A stretch of 64,000 nucleotides of DNA from Ecdyonurus torrentis (Eukaryota; Arthropoda; Insecta; Ephemeroptera; Heptageniidae). Shown piece by piece: positions 1-13,000 of this stretch; position 1 is the first letter of the stretch; each line of letters starts with the position of its first letter. The notes under the pieces were generated by a model. The model saw only the letters and a program-made list of their open reading frames with translations. It was not told where the DNA came from and did not search any database. The position numbers were made by a program, and so were the translations under genes. The DNA lies in contig OX439137.1 in the NCBI GenBank assembly GCA_949318235.1, forward strand, positions 25,203,799-25,267,798, given 5' to 3'.

Positions 1-289
1 AACATAACATTGAATTTGGTAATGAATACTGGTGGTCGGTCGGTTGTGTAATGCATAATATTATATAACTAGTAAATATGGGAGGTTGGCCAAAAAAATT
101 TATATGTGCAGTGGGTAAAGCTGGCCAAATTATTTATGAGTTATTTCATCTTTGCTAGCTCTACCATATATTTTATTTTGTATTATATTTTAAACTAGCA
201 GAAAATATTAAAGCTGACTTTTAAATTCAAGAGTTCAGCTTAAAGGCATAGTAAACTTTTTATATATTATATAATTTATAACATTAGAA

Positions 290-615
290 TAATAATGAGC
301 ATAATTATCCATAAATTAGACATGAATTCGTTGATTTTGTATTTAATTTCATCTTTACGGTTTCACTTGTATGACGTCACCTTATTTTGAGACTCTGATT
401 GGTTTATGAGGCACAGGGGGATTGAAAAGCGCGAAAAAGCTCCAGCTGAGTTTTTGCATCGTTTCCCCTGCCCTTCTCTGTCTCATCAGCCAATCAGATT
501 CAAGTTAAAAATTCAAAATATCGTGATAAGATAATTGATAAGATGACTAAACCGTCAAAATGAACAGAAATAAAAAGCATAACGTGTTCATGTTTAATTT
601 ATAGATAATACGCTG
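290..615. mobile_element. M4-family foldback MITE, diverged copy
   Basis: Both ends match the M4 copies at 22111-22487 and 31544-31955: a 'catgaattcgttgattttgtattt' type left arm and a complementary right arm near 575-605. The left arm contains TGACGTCA at 372-379, followed by an inverted CCAAT box (GATTGG). The central part (about 400-490) is GC-richer and differs from the other copies. It is non-coding. Confidence 0.6.
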
Positions 616-717
616 TATTTGGACCTATAAATTTAACACTGTATTTTGTAGAAATTTTTGAATTTTTTCACAATTTTTTTTTTAAATATTCTAAAAAGAA
701 GTTATTTAACACAAATA

Positions 718-1003
718 AAACCTTTTATTGACCTTGAATTTGGTCCCAACCTCATCTGTAGCACCCTTGCAGTGATCAGAAAATATCGATTTATGGAACC
801 AGCATAATATTTCTATGCTAATTTCTGCTTGTTTCTATCGTCAGAAACAGGAATTGTTACGTAAATAGCATACTTTACAGTATTTTTACGCTTTCTTATG
901 GGGTAACATTTTCATTCTGGTAACAAATGTCATCATTTTTTTTGTGATCTCATTTTGTGTTTAATCATATTAAAAAGCACATGTTGTTTCATGTGGTCTA
1001 TGG
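718..1003 (-). mobile_element. M2-family MITE, diverged copy
   Basis: It reads as the reverse complement of the better preserved copies at 26369 and 55705. It keeps the blocks CAGTGATCAGAAAAT, GTCAGAAACAGGAAT and CATACTTTACAGTATTTT, and ends in ATGTGGTCTATGGCTTTA. The central CRE palindrome has decayed here (ATCGTCAG). The small ORFs in this stretch have no coding character. Confidence 0.7.
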
Positions 1004-2220
1004 CTTTAGAGAAAAAAAATAACTTTGGCAGTTCATACCAACATTTGTTTTATATAACACATGAATATCAGAATTATTATTATATTTTATACACTATAAA
1101 ATATTTAAATTTATACAGTAACTTATGTAACGCAATGATTGGCAACGTGTAAGTAAAGTAACGAAATAAAATATAAACATCTATGACAGAATGTTTCGTA
1201 TATTTATTCTAATGTTAGCTTTTGATGTCAATTTGGGTGTTATTATATAAAATTATTGTAATAGTTACTTTTTGGTACATAAACAAAGCTAGGAAGCCAA
1301 ACAATATTTTATTTGCACATTCCAACAGAAGATTTGGTTTTGAATCGATTGACGTGCAATTTTCTAATTTTTTTAGCTCATTAATTATTTTTAATACAAT
1401 TTTTTAATATCGTGATATGAGTGCGTGCATAGAAAAGTTACTAACCGTAGTGGTTTTATACACTTTCTTTTGCATATCATACTACGTACATTCTTATTTT
1501 TCATACATCTTCCATTTTTTACAAACATCTTTTGTTCAATTAAATAACTAAAATTAAGTTCATGGAAATCCACCTGTTTACATTCTTTAAGATGAACCGG
1601 GCCAGTAGACTATTATAATAACAATTAACAGACCTGATTATATAGCCAGTTTGATTCTTTCAAACAAAATTTAGAGGTGTTTTTAAGCACGGCCACTGTA
1701 GAATTGCCTTAAAAACAATGCAAAAACTCATTTTAAATGTAATAGGTGCTATTTTGTCATATACCAGATCACAAACAATAGGGTTTATGAACATAACTAA
1801 TACACTTTTAAATAGTGTTTATAATAACAAAGCAAATTACTAATATCAATAAAAAAATATACTATAATAATATTAACATATAGGATCAAAAGCTTCATGT
1901 TGATTGTTTATTTAAACAAGGTTTAATAATAATATAATTATCATTATGATACGGCTTATTTAGTTTATATGTATATATGAGCAATTGTATTAATATGCAA
2001 ATAAGGGGATAATTAATTTCATTATGATGATGCCATGTGTGTGATAACAATCCAAAGCTATTGATACTGTAGTAAATCCTACTTAAGTGTGACTATATTA
2101 TATCGATAATCACTTGAAAAAAAAAAAAGTACAGTTTAAGGCAAATAATTTTAGACTTTTTTTTTCTAAAAATTTGTGCTTTAACTTTTATAATATATAT
2201 TCATGAGTAATTAATAATGC
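1004..2220. other. AT-rich intergenic DNA, no gene seen
   Basis: Only short AT-rich open frames occur, with no recognisable domain, splice pattern or repeat match inside the window. I see nothing else here. Confidence 0.6.
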
Positions 2221-2322
2221 TGTTCGTAAGCCCTGATTTCAGTTACTAAAATGACGATCAACTATGGTTATTTAAATGTAATGCGCATTTTTTTTTTGTA
2301 GTAAGAAAACAGGGTTTACGAT
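2221..2322. mobile_element. M9 short palindromic MITE
   Basis: The ends are inverted: TGTTCGTAAGCCCTG at the left and CAGGGTTTACGA at the right. Related copies lie at 12428-12528 and 52864-52967. About 100 bp and non-coding. Confidence 0.6.
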
Positions 2323-2422
2323 TATAAATAATACGTATATAAATTTGAAATGAAATACTTTTTAAATAATATTTCTACTTAAGTGTTTCATTAATCTCTT
2401 TATTACAGTTTACAGCCCTGGA

Positions 2423-2536
2423 TGTAAGCTGAAACCTCTAGTTAAACCTTAGTTATCTTTTTTTAATTGTTGCAACAATCAAAATAACAACTTAACTACG
2501 GTTTAACTATAGTTATAGTTAGCGTTGCAGCTTATA
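2423..2536. mobile_element. M10 short palindromic MITE
   Basis: The inverted ends GTAAGCTGAAACCTCTAGTT and the reverse complement of a GTTGCAGCTTAT-type end surround a central TTGTTGCAACAA palindrome. A second copy in opposite orientation is at 48531-48629. Confidence 0.65.
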
Positions 2537-2873
2537 TGATAAAATGTTTGTGATAAATGTATTTACCTTCTAATTAGTAAAAATTTGTAACATTAATTAA
2601 TATTTTAAATGGTATTCTACTGAAAACTTATAATTAAATGTATATAATGTATAAAACTGAAATTATAAAACACTCTGACAAGTGATTATTTAAAAAAAAA
2701 AAAAAAAAAAAAAATCAGAGGACTATGAAAGTACCTTTTTTAGCCTCTTAATAAAAATCAATCATTATTGTTATTTACGAATAACATTTCTTTAAGCTAT
2801 TCAAATCAATGCTTTAAAAATATATCGGTGGAATTCTATGCTGGTATTAAAATTTTACATTGACATTTTACAC

Positions 2874-2945
2874 AGTATTATCATAGTATAAGTATATACT
2901 TATACAGATACTATGGTATTATACACTGTATAATATACAGTATTA
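2874..2945. repeat. Long AT-rich palindrome
   Basis: CATAGTATAAGTATATAC is mirrored by GTATACTTATAC...CTATG around 2903, and CAGTATTAT motifs recur on both sides. It could extrude as a cruciform. I see no second copy. Confidence 0.5.
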
Positions 2946-2949
2946 TCTA

Positions 2950-5807
2950 ATGTGCATTAATCATACTAATGTTTCATAAACATGAGCTATTGTGATTGTT
3001 TAAGTTTATTTTAGAACGTAATTGAGTTTTAAGACGTTCATTCATGCTCAAAACTAAAATAAAAATTTCATTAATCATCTTTTATAGAACTTTTAAATAG
3101 AATTGTGATTTTTATTATATTATTTATTTAAACGAAGTTATTGTAAGTGTACAGTATAAGTACATCAGTAATGCAGTAATTGTTATCATTAAATTTTAAG
3201 TGACAGAACAATTATAAGATATTTTTTTATATTCCAGATAAACGTCTTCTTGTTTCTATCCTTTAATTACTATAATTTTAAATTTTATATTATTATTCAA
3301 CATGAATCATTAATATTTATATAAAATATTTTAATCTATAAGCGTTATCATAAATGGAGAAAAATGGTATGTTAAAAAAAACAAACATTTTTTAGACTCT
3401 ACAAAAATTTTGATTTTCAATATACCACTATCATAAAAAACACTCTATAATAAAAAAGTGTGTGGTCTTATACGTGCTTTAATTTTAATGTTACGAAAAA
3501 AAGTGTTATTACATTTTAAATTATAAAAGTCAAAATAATACAAGCAAAAGTTTACTCCATTAAGTTAACATTTTACGTTACTTTATGAACGTAAAGTAGT
3601 TAATAAAAAAAACATAGCTTTTATTTATAATGTAATGTCGTAATGGTTCAAAGAAGTAATTTATATTTTTTTTTAAAGCACACAGGTATATTTAATGTTG
3701 AAGTTTTTTTTTTTTTTTTATGTATACTTTTTATGGCTAAAAAGTTATGTAAATTTAAGAAAAAGGCTATTATTTCTTTTTTTTCCTTTTAAGATAATAT
3801 TTTGATACAGTTATCTATTGTAAACAGGTGCTGAACTGATAAATTATGAGTTGTACGGGTTGGATTTTTGTTGGACATGGGTTGGGTGGAATTTAGTAAA
3901 AGTTAAAGAAAAATATAAATTAAGATATTCGTTAAAAGTTATCAACTTTTTTTTTTTTTTTATTTTTTTATTTATTTATTTTATTTTTTTTTTTTTGCTT
4001 TGCTTTTAGTCTAATGAAGAGCTATAAACTTTCTTATAGCAAAACTTGCTATTCAAGCTTTCTTTTTTTTCTTTTAATTTGAATAAGATTCATCAACACA
4101 GTAACATAATTTTGCTCATTTTTAGGCCTGCGCTTCTTGGCGTAGTTCCACGCAAAGTCCATAACTATGGACCTTAGTTTACATGAAGAAGTTATACTGT
4201 ACTTTAAATTTAATTGAATCCAAATTTAAAATATTTTAAATCAGATTTCAAAACAATAAAATTACACACGTTGCATAATACTGCTTTGAGTTGAATTGAA
4301 CACAAATATCCATTCATTTTATTTTACTTCGGAGTTTCAAATTTTCACGTCATTGCAGACTTGCAAAATTAGAAAGAAAGAAAGAAAGGAAAAAAAAAAA
4401 AAAAAAGCAGTGCTATATTTTAATAAAAGTTATTTATTTATTATGAGGTAGTTTTCAGTTACAAAACTAAAACTAAAATTAAAATTATGTGTTACGAATA
4501 GTCTATAAAACATATCATTAACTAAACATATTAAAATTGAAAAGATAAAAATACGAAACAATTTTTATTTCTTCCAATTCTACTACCAAATTCCCAATCC
4601 AGTGTGACTTCAAAATAACAATATTTTTTGTAAAATTAAAGTAATAAATGAATTGAAAATTTTAGTTTAGTTATAACAGCAAATTTTTGGCATCGTTCAA
4701 TAAAATGTTAATCAATTGTTGCTACTTTTTCAAATACATAACATTTTATTCTCTTTCAAATTGAATAATTTTTAGGGTAATTTTTTTTTATTATATAAAA
4801 ATTTAAAGACTAGTAAAATAAAATTGAATTAAATTTAGATAGCATGAAATTTATTTTGGAATTTAGCCAAAGCATAGAAAGATAGAAAATGAAATATTGC
4901 ATACAATTTTTTAAATGGTATCTGTTTTTATAATTCCAAAAAAAAAAAAAGAGAGAGTTAAAATAATATGGCAGTTAACACATATAGAAAACGGAAAAGC
5001 TACTTACTAAATAAAATACTTTAAAAGTCGTGTGTTATGCATTATAACAGGTGCAACTGATGAAGTTACAAAAAAAAAAAAAAAAAAAAAAATGGAAATA
5101 AAGTTTAGTTTCCCCCCCCCCCCTTCTTTTTCTAATGATTGGTATGTTTGGAAAAAAAAAGTAACATGATATTTTTATTTTTTATCTTATTAAGCTATTA
5201 ATAAAAAAAATTATTAATTAAGCTAATAAAATTTTAAAATTGAATCCGTTTGCTTTTATAAATTCATTCATTACTCTCATTACTGTAGTCAATATCAGTA
5301 TTATTTATTGAAGAAAGTTACAAGATTTACCCGTAATAAAAATTTTAGTGCACGTGATCATTATATAAGTAAAAAAATCATATTTAAATAAATAAAAAAA
5401 TGAAAGGGCGATTTTTAGGCCAAACAAAATGTCTGGCTAATTCTTACACTTGTCCAAAGTTAATCTGTAAGTTTGCATATTTTTGAAATCTACAATAAAA
5501 ATATTTTCCTAAAATCGATAAATTATAATTTTATATTGACTAATAAAAAAGCAACTGATTTGAAGCTGACTTAAAAATATCACTATCATATCCAGTTTCA
5601 TTTCTACGTCCTACGCATGCGCAGTATGTTTAAACGGAAGCGGATATGAGCTAAATAGCTTAAAATCAGTCTCAAAATAGTTGCTATTTTATTAGCTTTA
5701 TTGGTCATTACAAATAATTGTTGTTGATTTGATTTTGTGTTAATCTACGTATAATGTACTAACTATACTTAACAATTATACTGCCAAAATAAGTTTTGTC
5801 AATTCAT
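2950..5807. other. AT-rich intergenic DNA with homopolymer tracts
   Basis: The stretch holds many A/T runs (for example 3704-3719, 3947-3994, 4389-4406, 5070-5092) and a C run at 5113-5123. A short GC-richer stretch at 4126-4180 contains a small inverted repeat around 'ccataactatgg'. No open frame with protein-like composition and no repeat family were found. Confidence 0.55.
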
Positions 5808-6146
5808 TTAAGGCGGGAAATCAGCTACTGCGGGATTTGACTAAAAAGTTGTAAAGACAGAAAAATCTGAAATTTTGTACAGTGATACATTAGGATATGG
5901 TAACTTCAAAAATGTAAAAATTTTGGGGGGTCACTATGCTACATTTTGAATTATGATTTTTTGAAGTTTTAGTCTCATAAGAGCCCATGTTAATTTCAAT
6001 AATTAATTTCTCTCTTATCTGATGGTCACGGGTTCTGAAAATTTTATCATAGGTAGCTGTTACTATTAACTTTCAAATAGCATCATAAAATTTGGAAGTT
6101 TTATTTTTAGATTTTGAGATACAAGCCATCTATATACAACCCTTAA
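5808..6146 (+). mobile_element. M5-family MITE with TTAA ends
   Basis: The unit begins TTAAGGCGGGAAATCAGC and ends CAACCCTTAA. A reverse-complement copy at 22596-22944 has the same boundaries and length to within about 10 bp. TTAA at both edges of both copies suggests a TTAA target duplication, as made by piggyBac-type transposases. No ORF is present, so it would be non-autonomous. Confidence 0.8.
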
Positions 6147-6149
6147 AAT

Positions 6150-6820
6150 AAAATCAATACTCATCAATGACAAATTATTGTTCATTTCATTATATTTTAT
6201 ATAACACATCAAATTTAGAGCTATTGAACCTTTTAATTGTTTGATTGAGGATTTGTGGGCTGATAATATACAACATTTTGTTTGTTTTTTATTGTTTTTA
6301 TTTATTTTTATTTTATTTTGGAAAGTTTTGAAGTAGACTAAAGTGTAGAATTGTGAGTATACATGTTTTTTAAGTATAAAAAAGCTTATTTTGAATTACA
6401 ATTTACTATTATTTTTTATTTATATTCATTAATCAATTTATCAGTGTTTATAATAAAACTCAATTTTTATTAACGTATTTTGTTATTTCCTGTTAAAAAT
6501 TCCTGTTTCCGCTATACCTAAATAAAATCATTTAATATTTTTAATAATTTAATATAATCATTTTTACAAACCATATCCATTATTAATGATGTTAGGAAAT
6601 TCAATTTGATATTATTTCTATCTTTTTTATGGCAGATTATTTATTTATTAAGGGTCATGTTATAATGTTTAATTTTGTTATTAAAAATCAAATAAAAAAT
6701 AGTTAAGTTTTGTTTTTATCGGTTAAGAGAAAAAAATATTTAATTTTCTGTCTGCTATTTAGTACTGAATATTTAACATAACATAGCACAATGTACAAGA
6801 TGTGTAAATATATATTTTGT
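6150..6820. other. AT-rich intergenic DNA, no gene seen
   Basis: The frames are short and stop-rich, and nothing recognisable was found. Confidence 0.5.
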
Positions 6821-6823
6821 GTA

Positions 6824-6926
6824 CAGCTCTGGCCAAAAGTTAAAGAACCGAGCAGCGAAATAGATATAACATAGTGTAGTTGCGAGTTGCCTATACAAAT
6901 CGTTCTCAAACTTTTGGCCAGAGCTG
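6824..6926. mobile_element. Tc1/mariner-like 103-bp MITE
   Basis: Perfect 18-bp terminal inverted repeats, CAGCTCTGGCCAAAAGTT and its complement, are followed by weaker pairing (AAAGAAC/GTTCTCA). The element is flanked by TA on both sides, the target duplication of the Tc1/mariner superfamily. With only about 50 bp internal, it cannot encode a transposase. Confidence 0.8.
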
Positions 6927-7036
6927 TACACCAATACGCGATATAAAACAAAGTACGCGTATATGTTACAAAATTTTATATTATTAAACAGTTCTTTCCA
7001 AAAGTCAAATTTTGGACGTAAACTAATTTTTTTTGT

Positions 7037-7282
<246 letters not shown>

Positions 7283-7289
7283 TATTTAT

Positions 7290-8288
7290 TAGACATTGGA
7301 AGTTTACAGTAACACACATCAATTGTTTCTTGAATTGATAAGATCTTGCTTAAATATCTATAGAAATCTTTCCAAATAAATTTTTATCTTTTATGTTGCT
7401 GTAGAATTAGGATTTAAATATGATTTTACAAAAAGTTATAAAAAAGAAAAAAATCCATATTGAAAATTCAGGATATTTATTTTTTTAAATATACATTAAT
7501 CAAACAAATTTAAAAAAGGCGTTAAAAAATATTTACATTAATTCCTTAAGGCCTCTTCACACGATGTAATAAAATTCAAGACAAGTTATAATTTGATAAT
7601 TAAAATTTACAAAATTTACAAAAATTAGAGCTAACTTTTTGACATTAATTTATGAAATATTGAACAAAAGTAGTTGCAAACTTATCAGTAGTGTAAAAAA
7701 AAAATCATTAGAATGCATAGGAAAATTAATTAAAATGATATAATAAATTAATTTGATATATAATAATAATAACAATTTGACCTACAAAGCAATATTAAGT
7801 TTATGTTAAAATTGGGAGCTCTATATATTTATATATACATAGTATAAATACCTTATGTATGTTTTGCTATTAAAGGACATTAAACAAGTGACGTGGGACT
7901 TGTAATTACATTCCACCAACAATATTACCTCCCATCCCATACTCTTCTTGTTTTCTAATAAATAACTCAACATCGTTGTTATACAAGGTAATATGATGTT
8001 ATGTAGGTGAGTTGGTAATGATTATACAATGTAATATGATACAATAGAAAAATGTTTATTGTAATCCAGGGGAACATTTTATCTGTTAGGTATTTACATT
8101 TCAGTTTACTGGTATATTTTATTGTAATAAACTAAAAATCGTCAACAAAAAATGTTTAGAATTACTATAATAAAATTAATTTTATTATATATGTACAAAT
8201 ACGTAATAGTTATACTAGTTCAATATAACTTTTATATATTTGAAACTAATTTAAAAATAAGCTAACATTGCATCATTAAAAAGCATTC
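7290..8288. other. AT-rich intergenic DNA, no gene seen
   Basis: No repeat match inside the window and no plausible ORF were found. Confidence 0.5.
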
Positions 8289-8617
8289 TTAAAAGGCGTA
8301 GAACATCTTGTAAAAAAAAAAAAAGTTGTGTAATATCCTAATAAATCTGAAAATAAACGTTGATTTGACCGAAGTATATATCCATGCCGGAGTCATTGAT
8401 TTCTAATTTAATTTCCATTCACAAAATGTCTCAAGTGGGTACTGACATCACAACTTGCCTGGTCTACACGCGCGTAGAACAAGCGAGCTGTGACGTCATA
8501 TCCCAATTGCCCCCTTTTTGTCATTGGGTTTCAATGACTCCGGCCAAATGAACGTTGATTTTCAGGTTTGTTAGGATATAACAGAACTCTTTTGTTCAAC
8601 GTGTTCTACGCCTTTAA
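8289..8617. mobile_element. M1-family foldback MITE
   Basis: A long palindrome: the left arm starts TTAAAAGGCGTAGAACATC, and the right arm ends GTTCTACGCCTTTAA. It shares arm blocks (ATCAACGTTGATTT-like, AATTTATTTTCCATTCAC-like, GACTCCGGCC) with copies at 12551, 33201 and 52271. TGACGTCA lies at 8491-8498 near the palindrome centre. It is non-coding. Confidence 0.85.
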
Positions 8618-9140
8618 TATTGTAAATTATTATTTTACAATATCTATTGTATACGTACATATATTTATCAATATAAATCAATGAAAAAACCTGTAATTTA
8701 TTATTTTATGCTATTAAATTTACTATAAATGTAGAATATTATCAGTATATTAATGGGAATATTTTAGATCAACTTCCCAAGAATTTTAGTTCTTATAAAA
8801 TAAAAAACTATTTAAAGGGAAAAGCAATAATAATATATTACATTTTTTTATTATTATTAAAGTAACATTTCATATTCTTGCCCCTTGCTCTTTTACTGCT
8901 TTGTTTTACTTGTTGATGAAGAGTTTTGTAACTATTCTCACCATATGATGAAGTTAGCATCAGCTTACTGTACCTGTTTTAATGATATTACCATGCATAT
9001 CATTATCATATCTAATGCAAGTGTTTATATCCCAGATCTACACTTCTCATAAACGGTTCATCTTCCTCATATATAATAAAAGTCAACTTTAATAGCTATG
9101 ACATCATAAGTTTATATATATTGTACTCTATACAGTAATC

Positions 9141-9240
9141 TTAAAGCTATAAACCTCATTAAACAACAGCTGTGTTTTTTTAATAATTAAAAATATAATG
9201 GAATCTCCAAAACTGATGAAAATTTTTACTAGAATGTAGA
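9141..9240 (+). mobile_element. M2-family MITE fragment (left end)
   Basis: It starts TTAAAGCTATAAACC and keeps GGAATCTCCAAAACTGATGA and TTTTTACTAGAATGTA, which match the left third of M2. The rest is lost. Confidence 0.6.
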
Positions 9241-9432
9241 ATTTTATTAAGTTTTATGTATATATTTTATTTACATAAATAATTTAGATTATATAATAAA
9301 GTAAAACAAATAAATATTGCCGATTTTAAGTAATGTTATTTATACATAAAAAAAAACGTAAAAAAATAATAATAATAATAATAAATTTTACTAAAAAAAA
9401 GTGTGCCTTTTCAGTAATATTAACAAACTTTT

Positions 9433-9640
9433 TTAAAACCATTGACCACATGTAACAACATGAGCTTTTTAATGTTTAAAAACAAAATAGGATCTCCAAA
9501 ACTGATGATAATTTTTACCAAAATGTAAACGTAGACCCACAAGAGAGTATGAAAATACTGTAAAGTATGCTATTTGCGTGACTATTCCTGTTTCTGAGTT
9601 CATAAAAAGTTAGAATGAAAATTTTGTACGGGCTGATTAT
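9433..9640 (+). mobile_element. M2-family MITE, truncated copy
   Basis: It matches M2 from the left end (ACCATTGACCACATG) through GTAAAGTATGCTATTTGCGT to just past the centre. The central TGACGTCA has degenerated to TGAGTTCA. The right half is missing or too diverged to recognise. Confidence 0.65.
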
Positions 9641-10031
9641 ATAAAATAAATTAAAATGCAAATATTAATATTTATTTTATAGATATTTATTAATAAAATC
9701 TATACAATTTAGAAGATTACGTAAACTTTTTCAATATATTTTAAGTTCACAACATGCTATATACACGAAACAATTTTCGATTTCTTCTTTATGTTATACG
9801 TATTCACTGTATAGAGAGGATAATTGGCCACTTGATAGATATTATTATTGATATTTTGCTAATTTTTTGACGTTATCTTCATTAGCAGATGGTATCGCTA
9901 TTATTTTAAAACTAATCACATTTTATCACTATATTAATATAAATATATAGATATAAAGAAAGCTATTATAATTGGCTATAACGTTTATTACAATTTAACG
10001 ATAATTATAATATATATTTATACTTTTGTGC

Positions 10032-10037
10032 TTTATT
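10032..10037 (-). promoter_or_regulatory. Polyadenylation signal AATAAA for GR gene 1
   Basis: On the minus strand AATAAA lies about 44 nt past the stop codon of gene 1 (10081-10083). This is a normal distance for a 3'-UTR signal. Confidence 0.6.
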
Positions 10038-10080
10038 TAATGAATAGGTTTTTAAAATAGAGATATTTAAAAAAAAAAAG

Positions 10081-13000
10081 TTACCATAGATTTAAGAAGT
10101 AAGTTTGTGTAGGGATGTTGGTGCGGTTGCCCGAATGTTGACTCACATAAGGAGCAAATTGAACCATCATTACGAGATATGTTGCAACTGCTCCTAGCAC
10201 CTGAAATCATAAACATTTCCAGTTATTATAAAATTCATTTATAAGTTTTAAAATTATGTAAATTAGTGATCTTACGTCTACAGATTTCGCACAAACTACG
10301 CTTTGTCTGTTTGTGTGTTGTGTGTCGTTGACAAGAGAAATTTTATGATCAATTTCTCAAGCAGATAACTGTATAGTATTTTTATGTTTTACTACAGGGT
10401 GATTGCATTCATATAAAAGACAACGCCATTATGTGAGCATTAAATAACATGGACCGATATAAAAAATAACATAACACACCTTTTGCTACAGTTGGGAGAA
10501 GCTAAGAATGCTTCAAAGTCATTTGAAAATCCAACAATCGATTATAGACCCCTTTCACATCCTTGCGCTTTGTCGCCATGTTTGTGGTGCCTAATGTATT
10601 GTCCAGCATAGGGGAAACATCATTTCTCCTAATTTTTCACTTAATAAGAGTTTATTTTAACTGGACGAATTTTTCTCATGCTCTTCGAGCTTATTAGTAG
10701 CTAGAAATAAGTCTTTGATTGAGGTTTGAAGCTTCTTTTGCTATTAAAAAAATTAAAAATGACGTTTTTCCTATGCTGGCCTATGTATTCATAACCAGCA
10801 AAATGGCGGCTCTTAAATATGAGTGCAACCGGTCTATATGTATAATAAAAACTAGAACGATTTTGGGCGATTGTTCAAAAAGTCGATCTATCGCCCACAT
10901 TGTTAAAATCTCGGGACTTTACATAAAAAATACTTACTTAACAATATTTTTTTAAAGCATTGATGCTGTTAAAAGAGGTTGTATATTAGACTTTTAAGTA
11001 TGCGACAATAATATTAGTAACAAAAATTGACTAATATTCTAAAGAAAATAGTAAATAACCACGTTTATCTTATGTTGAGAAATATTATATATTGCTTCAC
11101 TATGGCGTTGAAGCGCATTCAGTATGATATGATACGCATACACCCTATATTCAGTGAATTTAAACATGTATTTTGTTAAATAAATTTAATTATTCTTTAC
11201 TTACGGAACAAAGTAATGCATTATTCACGGGGAAAAATCCAGACGCAGAAAATTTAATTGGCCTAGCAGTAATTTGTGATGTAAATAAATGAATCTAAAA
11301 CAGAGAAAGTTTATAATTATAATAATAATAATAATAGTTCTTTATTGGGCTTAAGATTGTGAATAGTACATACAAAAAAAATACAAAAACAACAAGTAAG
11401 TAACCCAACGGGTGATGAGAAAAAGGCAAAATGCCTATACACTATAGTGATCTCACACCTATATCAGAAAAACTGCTTCGTCAATAAATAACATATATAT
11501 AAAAACAAACATATTAACAATTAGACAAGAGGTTATAGATTACAATGGAAGAGGGGCTCTAGCCATAACTGGCAATGCGTTATACAAAGAAACAACTCTG
11601 GGAAAAAATGAACTTGTATAAGCAGAGTCGCCCCTTGGACAATCCAAAGTAATAGAACTACCGCGTAAGCCAGAGCGCCTCTCTTTAATAAATAATTTAT
11701 TTACATCGAAGACATTAAGGTCATACTTATTGGAAAAACACTTATTATTTCAAAAAGATTTTTGTATTTAGCATTAAAAAATTTAATATTACGATCTTTT
11801 TGCGTTAACATGAAGCATGTTACACTATACAAATTTCCAAAGAATGAACGATCTACACTTTACAAATTTGTGGCTGCCTGGAGCTTCACACACCTGTTTT
11901 ATATAGCAGAAGCTCCAGGTAGCCGTGAATTTGTAAAGTGTAGATCGTTCATTCAGCTGCTGCCAGTTGTTGGTCATTGTAATTTTATTTTAATCGTGAC
12001 ACACACAGATAGAATTGTTTATTTTATTTCTCTTTTTTTTTATTTGATATTTACTGTATGTCTTACTAAGCCCCCGTATTCGAGAGGACCGTTGAGCAGT
12101 GACAGAAGGTTGCCAGGACAGGCGCAAGCGCCCATGTTAAACCTGATCTACCCTTTGAGGGGTGAAAGGATGTAAAGGAAGAGGTAGAGTGTTGGTAGAA
12201 AGGATTGGAAGGTAGCGGCTGTGGCATATAGTTAGGAACTGCCCAGTCATTCGTTGTCATAAATTGCGTTGTCATAAATAAAATAAAATTTAATCGAATT
12301 TAAAATAATAAAACGATTTAGTTTACCTGGAGTTGTTGATCATGAGTTGATGTATAAACTTCAAAGGCAGCAATTTCTTCTAGTAAATCTTGATCCTGTA
12401 ATTATATCAATAATGAATCAACAATACTGTTCGTAAAGCCTGTTCTCTTGTACCAAAAAATGTGCATTTCATTTGATTAACCAAAGCTGATCGTCATTTT
12501 AGGAGCAAAGAACAGGGTTTACAAACAGCATTAATTACTTTGTCACATCATTAAAGACGTAGAACACCTTGAACAAAAAACTTGCCTAATATCCTAACAT
12601 ACCCAAATATCAACATTATTTTGGCCGGAGTCATTGATTTCTAATTTATTTTCCATTTACAAAATGTCAGTTGCGGGTTTACTACATCACAGCTCGCCTG
12701 GTCCACGCGCGCGGAAACAGGCGAGCTGTGACATAGTAAACCCGCAACTGACATTTTGTAAATGGGAAATAAATTAGAAATCAATGACTCAGGCCAAAAT
12801 AATGTTGATATTTGGGTATGTTAGGATATTAGGCAAGTTTTTTGTTCAAGGTGTTCTACGCCTTTAAGAATAAACATCGCCAAAATATACATTTAATTTA
12901 ATTTGTATAAAAAAAACACATCACGATATAATTACCTTTGTTTCTAAACGATCAACAATAGCAAGTAAAATAGAACCCATAAGGAGATAATAAATTGCAA

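Noticed and set aside
11762..12275. 137-codon plus-strand and 69-codon minus-strand ORFs in GR gene 1 intron 2
   Set aside because: The first spans a long hairpin, so part of its sequence is the complement of itself. Neither fits the splice frame of the host gene, and no domain is recognisable.
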